Below are positions 25,960 through 33,142 of a stretch of 64,000 bases of DNA, in pieces. Under the pieces are notes generated by a model that searched no databases, was not told where the DNA came from, and saw only the letters and a list, made by a program, of their open reading frames with translations. The stretch spans positions 2,728,001 to 2,792,000 of the forward strand of contig JADKFS010000001.1 in the NCBI GenBank assembly GCA_016717335.1, in the 5' to 3' direction. Source of the DNA: Candidatus Ribeiella danica (lineage in GTDB: Bacteria > Chloroflexota > Chloroflexia > Chloroflexales > Roseiflexaceae). The translations under genes and the position numbers were made by a program. Position 1 is the first letter of the stretch. Every line of letters starts with the position of its first letter.

Positions 25960-26940
25960 ATGGACGCCAGCGTCGAGATCGACAACCTGCGCAAGGTCTT
26001 CATCCTCAACGCCGGGCGGGCGTTCCGCCGCGAGCGGCGCGAGGTCGTCGCGGTCGACGGGATCAGCCTGAGCATCCCGGCCGGCCAGGCGGTCGCGTTC
26101 ATCGGCCCGAACGGCGCCGGCAAGTCGACCACGATCAAGATGCTGACCGGCATCCTGCACCCGACCGCCGGCGACGCGCAGGTACTCGGCCTGACGCCCT
26201 GGCGCGAGCGGCGACGGCTGGCGCACCAGATCGGCGCGGTGTTCGGCCAGCGCTCGCAGCTGTGGTACCACCTGCCGCCGCGCGACACCTTCGACCTGCT
26301 GGCGCGGATCTACAGCCTCGACCGCGACGCCTACCGCCGGCGCCGCGACGTGCTGATCGAGCGCTTCGACCTGGCGCCGTTCCTGGAGACGCCCGTGCGC
26401 AAGCTCTCGCTCGGCCAGCGCATGCGCGCCGAGGTCGCGGCCAGCCTGCTGCACGCGCCCCGGGTGCTGTTCCTCGACGAGCCGACGATCGGCCTGGACG
26501 TGATCGCGCGGCAGGAGCTGCGCGACCTGATCCGCGAGTGGAACCGCGACGAGGGCGTGACCGTGTTCCTGACCAGCCACGACGCCGGCGACATCGAGCG
26601 GGTGGCCCGGCGCGTGATCGTGATCAACCACGGGCGGGTCGTGCTCGACGACAAGGTCTCGACGCTGCGCCGCCAGTACCTCGGCTCGAAGGTGCTCAGC
26701 GTCAAGTTCCACCAGCCGCCCGCGCCGATCGAGCTGCCCGGCGTGACGGTGCTCAAGGCGTCTGAGTACGCGCTCAAGCTCGAGGTCGACACCAGCGTGA
26801 CGCCGATCGAGCGCGTGATGGTCGAGGTGCTGCGCGCCGCCCCGGTGGCCGATATCGCGATCGAGGACCCGCCGCTCGAGGAGGTGATCGCGCACATCTA
26901 CGGGCAGGCCGATGCGAGAGGCGACGGGGTGGCGAGGTGA
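25960..26940 (+). CDS. ABC-2 exporter ATP-binding protein (COG4586 type)
   Basis: 326 aa. Walker A GPNGAGKST, signature LSLGQRMRAE, Walker B VLFLDEPTIGLD, switch His in LTSHD. The FILNAGRAFRRERREVVAVD insertion near the N-terminus and the C-terminal tail of about 90 residues match the ATPases that pair with two ABC2_membrane_6 permeases, as found directly downstream. The likely role is export of an unidentified substrate, possibly a lipid or peptide. TACAAT at 25829-25834 may be its -10. The stop TGA lies in the repeat word GGTGACAAGG. Confidence 0.9.
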   Translation: MDASVEIDNLRKVFILNAGRAFRRERREVVAVDGISLSIPAGQAVAFIGPNGAGKSTTIKMLTGILHPTAGDAQVLGLTPWRERRRLAHQIGAVFGQRSQLWYHLPPRDTFDLLARIYSLDRDAYRRRRDVLIERFDLAPFLETPVRKLSLGQRMRAEVAASLLHAPRVLFLDEPTIGLDVIARQELRDLIREWNRDEGVTVFLTSHDAGDIERVARRVIVINHGRVVLDDKVSTLRRQYLGSKVLSVKFHQPPAPIELPGVTVLKASEYALKLEVDTSVTPIERVMVEVLRAAPVADIAIEDPPLEEVIAHIYGQADARGDGVAR

Positions 26941-26952
26941 CAAGGCGAGGGC

Positions 26953-27098
26953 CTGGGGCTTGGGGCTTGGGGCTTGGGGCTTGGGGCTTGGGGCTTGGGG
27001 GGGCTTGGGGCTTGGGGCTGGGGCAGGTGACACGGCGATTGAGTAGAATTGAATTCTGACTACTGACTACTGACTACTGACTACTGGCTACCGGCTAC
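26953..27098. repeat. GGGGCTT and TGACTAC 7-mer arrays
   Basis: At least eight TGGGGCT units (26953-27022, one interrupted) and then four TGACTAC units followed by TGGCTAC and CGGCTAC (27057-27098). The second array ends three bases before the permease ATG, leaving no Shine-Dalgarno sequence. Confidence 0.93.
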
Positions 27099-27101
27099 CG
27101 T

Positions 27102-27899
27102 ATGCTCGGACTGCGCAAATACGGCTGGATCGGCCTCACGGCCGCGCGCTCGAACCTAGCCTACCTGGGCGAGGTGGCGACGCGCACGGTGTTTCTGGGC
27201 GTGATCCTGTACATCTTTCTGCAGCTCTGGCGGGTGACCTACGCCGAGACCGGGGCGTCGCAGCTGGGCGGGCTGACGCTGGCGCAGATGCTGTGGTACC
27301 TGGCCATGACCGAGGCGATCACGCTCTCCAGCGTGCGAGTCTCGGGCGAGGTCGACCAGGATGTGCGGACGGGGGCGCTGGCGCTGCAGCTCATCCGCCC
27401 GCTCGAGTACCCGCTGGCGCGGCTGTTCACGGCGCTGGGCGAGCGGCTGGTGCGCTTCGGGCTGAACGCCGCCGTGGGCGTCGCGATCGTGCTGCTGCTG
27501 GTCGGGCCGATCCCGCTCGCGCCGGTCGGGCTGCTGATGTTCGCGCTGGCGCTGCCGCTGGCGTTCGTGCTCGACTTCCTGGGCCAGTTCCTGATCGGGC
27601 TGGCGGCCTTCTGGATCGAGGACACTAGCGGGCTGGCGCTGATCTACTCGCGCATCACGATGATCCTGGGCGGGATGCTGATCCCGATCGAGCTGTTCCC
27701 CGCCGCGGCCCAGCCGATCCTACGCGCGCTGCCGTTCGCCGGGATCGTGTACGGCCCGGCGCGGATGTTCGTCCGGCCCGACCCGGCGTTCCTGGCCGAC
27801 CTGCTGGTGCGCCAGGGCCTGGCGATCGGCCTGTTCGCGCTGGCGGTAGCGCTGCTGTTTCGCGCCGCGCTAGGCCGAATCCACGCCAACGGCGGGTGA
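27102..27899 (+). CDS. ABC-2 family permease (first subunit)
   Basis: 265 aa with six membrane helices, member of the ABC2_membrane_6 (formerly DUF990) family: ARSNLAYLGEVATRTVFLGV at the start, RTGALALQLIRPLEYPLARL in the loop that contacts the ATPase, and WIEDTSGLALIYSRITMILG later. Forms the membrane channel with the second permease at 28066 and the ATPase at 25960. Its start is directly preceded by a TGACTAC array, so initiation without a normal ribosome site, or by coupling, must be assumed. Confidence 0.87.
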   Translation: MLGLRKYGWIGLTAARSNLAYLGEVATRTVFLGVILYIFLQLWRVTYAETGASQLGGLTLAQMLWYLAMTEAITLSSVRVSGEVDQDVRTGALALQLIRPLEYPLARLFTALGERLVRFGLNAAVGVAIVLLLVGPIPLAPVGLLMFALALPLAFVLDFLGQFLIGLAAFWIEDTSGLALIYSRITMILGGMLIPIELFPAAAQPILRALPFAGIVYGPARMFVRPDPAFLADLLVRQGLAIGLFALAVALLFRAALGRIHANGG

Positions 27900-27934
27900 T
27901 TTCACGCCTGCTCTCTTTACAATTAGGAATGTTG

Positions 27935-28027
27935 TGTTGGCATCAGACTGCGGTCGCTTCGCGACCGCAGTCTGATGCCAATGATCTACCCCCTCCCCTG
28001 GCAGGGGAGGGGGCAGGGGGTGGGGTA
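27935..28027. repeat. Composite hairpin element between permease genes
   Basis: Perfect 21-bp stem (27937-27957 with 27961-27981, loop TTC) followed by the constant CCCCTCCCCTGGCAGGGGAG hairpin and GGGGGTGGGGT end. The left constant arm is missing. Confidence 0.8.
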
Positions 28028-28065
28028 ATTGGGCGCATCACAGCGCACCTGAGCTGGAACGAGCA

Positions 28066-28863
28066 ATGCTCGCTATAATCCGAAACTATCTCGGCCTGGC
28101 CGCCGCCTACACCCGCCTGAACCTGAGCGCGCAGCTCGAGTACCGCGGCGCGTTCGTCACGCAGGTGCTGGCGATGTTCCTGAACGACGGCGTCTGGGTG
28201 GTCTTCTGGGCGCTGTTCTTCACGCGCTTCCCGGTGCTGCGCGGCTGGGGCGTCGCCGACGTGCTGACGGTCTGGGCGGTCGCGGCGGCCGGGTTCGGGC
28301 TGGCGCACGCGATCTACGGCAACGCGCTCGACCTGGCGATCTTGATCGCCCAGGGCCAGCTCGACGTCTGGATGCTGTACCCGCGCGCGCTGCTGCCGCA
28401 CATGCTGCTCGGCAAGATGAGCGCGACCTCCTGGGGCGACGCGCTGTTCGGCTACGTGGTCTACCTGGCGTTCGTGCGGCCCGACCTGCCGCGCCTGCTG
28501 CTGTTCGTGGCGCTCACGATCTCGGTCGCGCTGCTGTTCGTCGGCTTCAGCGTGCTCTCGGGCAGCCTGAGCTTCTTCCTGGGCAACGCCGGCGCCCTAT
28601 CCGAGCAGTGGCGCGCGGCGATGCTGACCTTCAGCACCTACCCGGCGATCCTGTTCGAGGGCGCGGTGAAGGTGCTGCTCTACACGCTGCTGCCGGCCGG
28701 CTTCGTCAGCTACCTGCCGGTCCAGGCGCTGCGCGACCTGTCGCTGCCCGACGCGGCGCTGTCGGTGGGCGGCTCGCTGGCCGTGCTCGCGGCGGGCGTG
28801 ATCGTGTTCTACATCGGGCTGCGCCGCTACGAGTCGGGCAATCTGATGGAGATGCGTGGCTAG
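28066..28863 (+). CDS. ABC-2 family permease (second subunit)
   Basis: 265 aa, second ABC2_membrane_6 permease. RLNLSAQLEYRGAFVTQVLA at the N-terminus, QGQLDVWMLYPRALLPHMLL in the cytoplasmic loop, and a final IGLRRYESGNLMEMRG, a common end in this family. Six helices. Completes the ATPase-permease-permease set; the composite hairpin between the two permeases may act as a processing or partial termination site. The stop TAG is itself part of the first GGGGCTA repeat unit of the following array. Confidence 0.87.
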   Translation: MLAIIRNYLGLAAAYTRLNLSAQLEYRGAFVTQVLAMFLNDGVWVVFWALFFTRFPVLRGWGVADVLTVWAVAAAGFGLAHAIYGNALDLAILIAQGQLDVWMLYPRALLPHMLLGKMSATSWGDALFGYVVYLAFVRPDLPRLLLFVALTISVALLFVGFSVLSGSLSFFLGNAGALSEQWRAAMLTFSTYPAILFEGAVKVLLYTLLPAGFVSYLPVQALRDLSLPDAALSVGGSLAVLAAGVIVFYIGLRRYESGNLMEMRG

Positions 28864-29180
28864 GGGCTAGGGGCTAGGGGCTAGGGGCTAGGGGCGTGGG
28901 GGTGACAAGGTGACAAGGTGACAGGGTGACAGGGTGACGTGGGGCTTGGGGCTTGGGATTTGGGGCTAGGGGCGTGACAAGGTGACAAGGTGACCAGGAG
29001 ACAAGGTGACGTGGGGCTAGGGGCTAGGGGCTAGGGGCTAGGGACTTGGTCCATCGTCCTCCTTGGTCGTTGGTCGTTGGTCGTTGGTCCATCGTCATTC
29101 TTGGTCCATCGTCCTCCTTGGTCGTTGGTCGTTGGTCCATCGTCATTCTTGGTCCATCGTCCATCGTCTATCGTCAGGGC
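28861..29180. repeat. Large 7/8-mer tandem repeat block
   Basis: Fills the 347-nt gap. GGGGCTA units (28861-28894), GTGACAAG/GTGACAGG 8-mers, GGGGCTT, GGGGCTA again, then TTGGTCG 7-mers inside a longer unit of roughly 50-57 bp that occurs twice (29045-29155). The final words (CCATCGTCTATCGTC) are the reverse complement of those at 16451. Confidence 0.93.
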
Positions 29181-29210
29181 TTGGTCCATCGTCTGCCGAA
29201 CGGGTAACAC

Positions 29211-30443
29211 ATGGCAACACAGTATGCTTTGGGCGAGGCGTCGAAGCGGCGCGGGCTTATCATCATCCTGATCGACACGTTCTTTATGTGGGGCGGCTTT
29301 TTCATGGTCGTGCCGCTGATCTCGATCCACTACGTGGACGACCTGGGCTGGTCGGCCGCGGCGATCGGGGTGGTGCTGGCGGTGCGCCAGCTGACGCAGC
29401 AGGGGCTGACGCTGCCGGGCGGCATGCTGGCCGACCGGGTGGGCGCCAAGGTGCTGATCTGCGTCGGCATGCTGCTGCGCGCGGCCGGCTTCGCCAGCAT
29501 GGCCTGGGCCGACTCGTTCCCGCTGCTGCTGGGCAGCGCGGTGCTGGCGGCGCTGGGCGGCTCGCTGTTCGAGTCGCCGCGCTCGGCCGCGATCGCGGCG
29601 CTGACCGACGAGCACAACCGCTCGCGCTACTACTCGCTGCTCGGCGTGTCCGGCAGCATGGGCATGACGATCGGGCCGCTGATCGGCGCGCTGCTGCTCA
29701 AGGTCGACTTCGGGGTGGTGGCGCTGGTCGCGGCCAGCTGCTACGTCGTCACCTTCCTGCTGACGGTGGTGATGCTGCCGGCGGTGCGGGTGTCCAGCGA
29801 GCGACACAACCTGACCTACGGGATCGATCTGGCGCTGCACGACCGGCCGTTTATGATCTTCAACGCCCTGCTGATGGGCTACTGGTTCATGTGGGTGCAG
29901 CTCTCGATCTCGCTGCCGCTGGTCGCGCGCGAGATCAGCGGCACCAGCGACGCGGTGAGCTGGGTCTACACGCTCAACGCCGGCATGAGCGTGCTGCTGC
30001 AGTATCCGCTGCTGCGCCTGGCCGAGCGCTGGCTGAGCCCGCTGCCGATCCTGCTGCTGGGGGTGGCGATCATGGCCGCCGGCCTGGGCGGGATCGCGCT
30101 GGCCGGCTCGGTGGCGGTGCTGCTGCTGTGCGTGGCGCTGTTCTCGGCCGGCGCGCTGCTGGCGGCGCCAAGCCAGCAGACTGTGGCGGCCAGCTTCGCC
30201 AACCCGACGGCGCTCGGCTCGTACTTCGGCGTGAACGCGCTGGCGCTGGCGATCGGCGGCGGGCTGGGCAACTACAGCGGCGGGCTGCTGTTCGGGATGG
30301 GCCGCCAGCTCGATCTGCCGCAGCTGCCCTGGCTGGTGTTCTGCGCGGTCGGCGCGGCGGCGGCGGCCGGGATGGCGCTGCTGCACCGCCGCCAGTTGAG
30401 CGCCCGAGCCCAGCCGGCGGTCGTGCTGGAGGGCCATAGCTGA
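29211..30443 (+). CDS. MFS transporter (MdtH/multidrug efflux-like)
   Basis: 410 aa, 12 helices. Motif A in the 2-3 loop is GGMLADRVGAKVLI, and the region after it (SLFESPRSAAIAALTDEHNR) is typical of MdtH-like drug exporters. Substrate unpredictable. No ribosome site is obvious upstream of the ATG; the repeat block ends about 15 nt before it. The next gene begins 22 nt downstream, so the two are probably co-transcribed. Confidence 0.83.
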   Translation: MATQYALGEASKRRGLIIILIDTFFMWGGFFMVVPLISIHYVDDLGWSAAAIGVVLAVRQLTQQGLTLPGGMLADRVGAKVLICVGMLLRAAGFASMAWADSFPLLLGSAVLAALGGSLFESPRSAAIAALTDEHNRSRYYSLLGVSGSMGMTIGPLIGALLLKVDFGVVALVAASCYVVTFLLTVVMLPAVRVSSERHNLTYGIDLALHDRPFMIFNALLMGYWFMWVQLSISLPLVAREISGTSDAVSWVYTLNAGMSVLLQYPLLRLAERWLSPLPILLLGVAIMAAGLGGIALAGSVAVLLLCVALFSAGALLAAPSQQTVAASFANPTALGSYFGVNALALAIGGGLGNYSGGLLFGMGRQLDLPQLPWLVFCAVGAAAAAGMALLHRRQLSARAQPAVVLEGHS

Positions 30444-30465
30444 CCCGCCTGGAGGGGCGCACGCC

Positions 30466-31320
30466 ATGCCGCAAGAGCTATCCGCCATTCTCGAGTACCT
30501 GCTGAGCGCGGCGCTCGGCACGATCGCGCAGATCTTCTTGCTGCTCGGCCCCGGGCTGCTGCTGGTCGCCCTGGCCAGCCTGCTCTCGTTCTTCGTCGCC
30601 ACGCGCGCGGCCGGCGTGCTCGGCGAGTGGCTGTACCTGGCGCTGTTCGGGCGGATCGGGACGCCGGTGCACGAGCTCGGGCACGCGATGTTCAATGTCA
30701 TGTTCGGCCACCAGATCGTCGAGTTCCAGCCGTTCAAGGTCGACCGGGCCAATGGCTCGTACGGGCAGGTCCTGTTCCGGTTCAACCGGCACAGCCTCTA
30801 CCAGCGGATCGGCCTGTTCTTCGTCGGCATCGGCCCGATCCTGTTCGGCACGCTGATCATCTATCTCGCCGCGCTGCTGCTGCTGCCCGGCGAGATCGAC
30901 CAGACGATCCGCTCGATGAGCGCCGACAGCCAGACATTCGGCTCGATCGACGGGTTCAACGCGCTGTCAAACAGCATTCTGGAGGCCTCCGCAAAGATCG
31001 TCGCGTTCCTGTTCAACCCCGAGAACATCTCGAGCTGGCGGTTCTGGCTGTTCGTGTATATCGCGTTCGCGGTCGGCAGCTCGATCCGGCTCAGCTCGTC
31101 CGATATCGTGGGCGCGCGCGCCGGCTTCGCGGCGCTGGTGGCGCTGCTGTTCGTGCTGAACCTGGCCACGCTCTGGTCCGGCGATATCGTGTTCCAGGCG
31201 GTCGCGTCGATCAGCAGGTTCTACGTGTTCTTCTACGCGATCATCATCTTTGTGATCGTGCTGAACCTGGTGATGGCCGCGCTGCTGTGGCCGATCGGGG
31301 CCTTGCTGCGCGGCAGGTGA
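30466..31320 (+). CDS. Integral membrane protein with HELGH metalloprotease-like motif
   Basis: 284 aa with about six membrane helices. His69-Glu70-Leu-Gly-His73 (TPVHELGHAMF) is the HExxH zinc motif of membrane-embedded M50-like peptidases, at the start of a helix following an amphipathic region. The third ligand (the NPxDG-type motif of site-2 proteases) is not evident; D/N candidates exist in the later helices. No PDZ or CBS domain. It follows the MFS gene by 22 nt. Could be a site-2-protease-like enzyme or a family that keeps the motif for another purpose. Confidence 0.65.
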   Translation: MPQELSAILEYLLSAALGTIAQIFLLLGPGLLLVALASLLSFFVATRAAGVLGEWLYLALFGRIGTPVHELGHAMFNVMFGHQIVEFQPFKVDRANGSYGQVLFRFNRHSLYQRIGLFFVGIGPILFGTLIIYLAALLLLPGEIDQTIRSMSADSQTFGSIDGFNALSNSILEASAKIVAFLFNPENISSWRFWLFVYIAFAVGSSIRLSSSDIVGARAGFAALVALLFVLNLATLWSGDIVFQAVASISRFYVFFYAIIIFVIVLNLVMAALLWPIGALLRGR

Positions 31321-31385
31321 GTGCGCTGCGCGCGCTCACCTGCCGTACGGCGCTGTGCGTTTGGCCGTGGCGCGGCTGCTGTTAA

Positions 31386-31528
31386 ACCCTCACCCCCCTT
31401 GCCCCCCTCTCCCTTTATGGGAGAGGGGGGTATACTTCTGGCAGCAAGCTGCGGCCGCTTCGCGGCCGCACCCAGATGCCAAAGATTTGCCCCTCCCCTG
31501 GCAGGGGAGGGGGCAGGGGGAGGGGTAT
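31386..31528. repeat. Composite hairpin element
   Basis: Full outer arms; the centre is a shorter 9-bp perfect stem (31450-31458 with 31462-31470) with degenerate extensions (TTCTGGCAGCAAGC against CCCAGATGCCAAAG), apparently a decayed version of the 27937 and 37904 centres. Confidence 0.78.
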
Positions 31529-31573
31529 TCGGCGCGAGCACAGTAAATCGGTCGAAAGTCGGAGCGCGCGCGA

Positions 31574-31603
31574 TTGACGCGCGCGCCGGCGCCGTGCTAT
31601 GCT
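31574..31603 (+). promoter_or_regulatory. Promoter of candidate structured RNA
   Basis: TTGACG (31574-31579), 18-nt spacer, TATGCT (31598-31603). No coding frame begins nearby; the next start is 340 nt downstream. Confidence 0.5.
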
Positions 31604-31604
31604 A

Positions 31605-31847
31605 CTGCCGTTCCGAGTCTTTTCGAGCGCATCGGCAGCGGAGGTCTGACAAGAACATGTTGGCACAGCGGATCAACTGGGAGCATTGACACGCGCCCTC
31701 TGGCGTCGTGTCGGTGCGCGTCGGGCCCCGCGAAGGCGGCCTGCTGCGCGCCAGCTTCTCGTTGCCCTGTGCCTGTGACTCTCGGATAGCTGCGCGATCG
31801 GCAGATCTGTCGGGCCATGGGCGATCGGGATCGTCCGTGGCTTTTTT
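31605..31847 (+). ncRNA. Candidate structured RNA or leader ahead of the double-GNAT gene
   Basis: A nested set of helices can be drawn by eye: CTGCCG 31605-31610 with CGGCAG 31799-31804; CCGAG 31613-31617 with CTCGG 31781-31785; GGCACAG 31662-31668 with CTGTGCC 31767-31773. Inside lie two hairpins, 31688-31712 (10 bp, one bulge, loop CTCT) and 31713-31752 (about 13 bp with an internal loop). A terminator hairpin with a U-run follows. CGGCAG also occurs at 31632, allowing a competing local hairpin. The layout (closing stem, central open region, apical hairpins) is 6S-like in outline, but no known family was matched. It could equally be a regulatory leader, since the GNAT gene starts 95 nt later. 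Confidence 0.5.
31815..31847 (+). terminator. Intrinsic terminator of the candidate RNA
   Basis: CCATGGGCGATC pairs with GATCGTCCGTGG (two wobbles, tight loop) and is followed by CTTTTTT. Confidence 0.65.
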
Positions 31848-31942
31848 GCGTCTCGATGACCCTGTCCCGCGCTTCCGTGCGCGGCAGGGGATGACGAGCA
31901 TAGAGCGCGCCGACCAGGCCGACTCTTGCGAAAGGAGAGCTT

Positions 31943-32965
31943 ATGTCAATCGATGCTCGAACCGACCAGCCGGCCACGCTGCAGTTCACGCTGCGCCCCG
32001 CCCGGCTGGACGACCTGCCCGAGGCGGTCGCGATGTTCAACCTTGGCTCGCGCGAGCTGCATGGCCACGACGAGTTCACCCTGGAGGACTACCAGAACGA
32101 GTGGAAAGACCCGACCATCAACCTGGCGACGGACACGCGGATCGCCCAGGCGTCCGACGGCCGGATCGTCGGCTGCATCGAGGTCTGGAACAGCGCGCCG
32201 CACCTGCGCAGCTGGGTCTGGGGGCGCGTCCACCCGGCCTTCCGCGGCCAGGGCGTCGGCACGGCGCTGATGGAGTGGGCCGAGCGGCGCGCCCGCGACT
32301 CGATCGCCAAGGCCCCGCAGGAGGCGCGGGTCACGATGCTCGCGGCGGCGGTCAGCACCGACCAGCCGACGATCGATCTGCTGTCCGACCGGGGCATGCG
32401 CGCGGTGCGGCACTCGCTGACGATGGAGCGCGACCTGGGCGGCGACCTCCCGGCGCCGATCTGGGCGGACGGCCTGAGCGTTCGCACGATGCAGCCGGGC
32501 GACGAGCGCGCGGTGTACCGCGCGCTGGCCGAGTCTTTCAAGGACCACTGGGGCAATGTCGAGCAGCCCGAGGAGCAGGGCTTCCCGCTCTGGCGGCACC
32601 GCGCGATCGACGACCCCGCGCACGACCCGTCGCTGTGGTTCCTGGCGATCGACGGCAACGAGATCGCGGGCATCTCGCTCTGCCGGGCCGAGCAGCCTGG
32701 CGAGCCCGACCTAGGCTGGGTGAACACGCTGGGCGTGCGCCGGCCCTGGCGCAGGCGGGGCGTCGGGCTGGCGCTGCTGTATCACAGCTTTGCCGAGCTG
32801 CGGCGGCGCGGCCGGCGCCGGGTCGGCCTGGGCGTGGACGCGAGCAGCCTCACCGGCGCGACGCGGCTGTACGAGCGGGCGGGCATGCGCGCGGTGCGCC
32901 AGTACACCGATTTCATGAAAGAGCTGCGCCCCGGCACGGAGCTGATGACTCAGTCGGTCGAGTAG
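31943..32965 (+). CDS. Double-domain GNAT acetyltransferase
   Basis: 340 aa with two GNAT domains. The N-terminal acetyl-CoA loop is VHPAFRGQGVGTALMEW, the C-terminal one VRRPWRRRGVGLALLYH, and each domain ends with the usual strand (ATRLYERAGM in the second). Similar in layout to mycothiol synthase MshD, but such tandem GNATs are very common and no mycothiol gene is near; substrate unknown. GAAAGGAG precedes the ATG. Probably transcribed by read-through of the structured leader or from an unseen promoter in the 95-nt gap. Confidence 0.85.
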   Translation: MSIDARTDQPATLQFTLRPARLDDLPEAVAMFNLGSRELHGHDEFTLEDYQNEWKDPTINLATDTRIAQASDGRIVGCIEVWNSAPHLRSWVWGRVHPAFRGQGVGTALMEWAERRARDSIAKAPQEARVTMLAAAVSTDQPTIDLLSDRGMRAVRHSLTMERDLGGDLPAPIWADGLSVRTMQPGDERAVYRALAESFKDHWGNVEQPEEQGFPLWRHRAIDDPAHDPSLWFLAIDGNEIAGISLCRAEQPGEPDLGWVNTLGVRRPWRRRGVGLALLYHSFAELRRRGRRRVGLGVDASSLTGATRLYERAGMRAVRQYTDFMKELRPGTELMTQSVE

Positions 32966-32984
32966 GCAGTCGGCAGGTGGCGGT

Positions 32985-33128
32985 AGGGGTGTTCAAATGA
33001 ACGCTCGTACGGCTCCGCCGGCAGCATTCAACGTTCTCTGTCGGCAGTTGGTGGTAGGGGCGCTCGTACGGCTCAGATGCGCGTGTGACTGCGGGCTGTG
33101 GACTGTGGGCTGCCGACTGCTGGCTATT
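32985..33128. repeat. Degenerate 7/8-mer words
   Basis: GCTCGTACGGCTC is repeated (33003 and 33062), followed by GACTGCGGGCTGTGGACTGTGGGCTGCC-like words (written here in shortened form as GACTGCGGGC and TGTGGAC). Reads as eroded members of the tandem repeat class. No gene seen. Confidence 0.5.
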
Positions 33129-33142
33129 TTAGAGGGCAGGAT

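Noticed and set aside
31604..31850. T-box or other known riboswitch upstream of the GNAT gene
   Set aside because: No T-box TGGNACCGCG antiterminator sequence or known riboswitch core could be found; kept only as an unclassified structured RNA.
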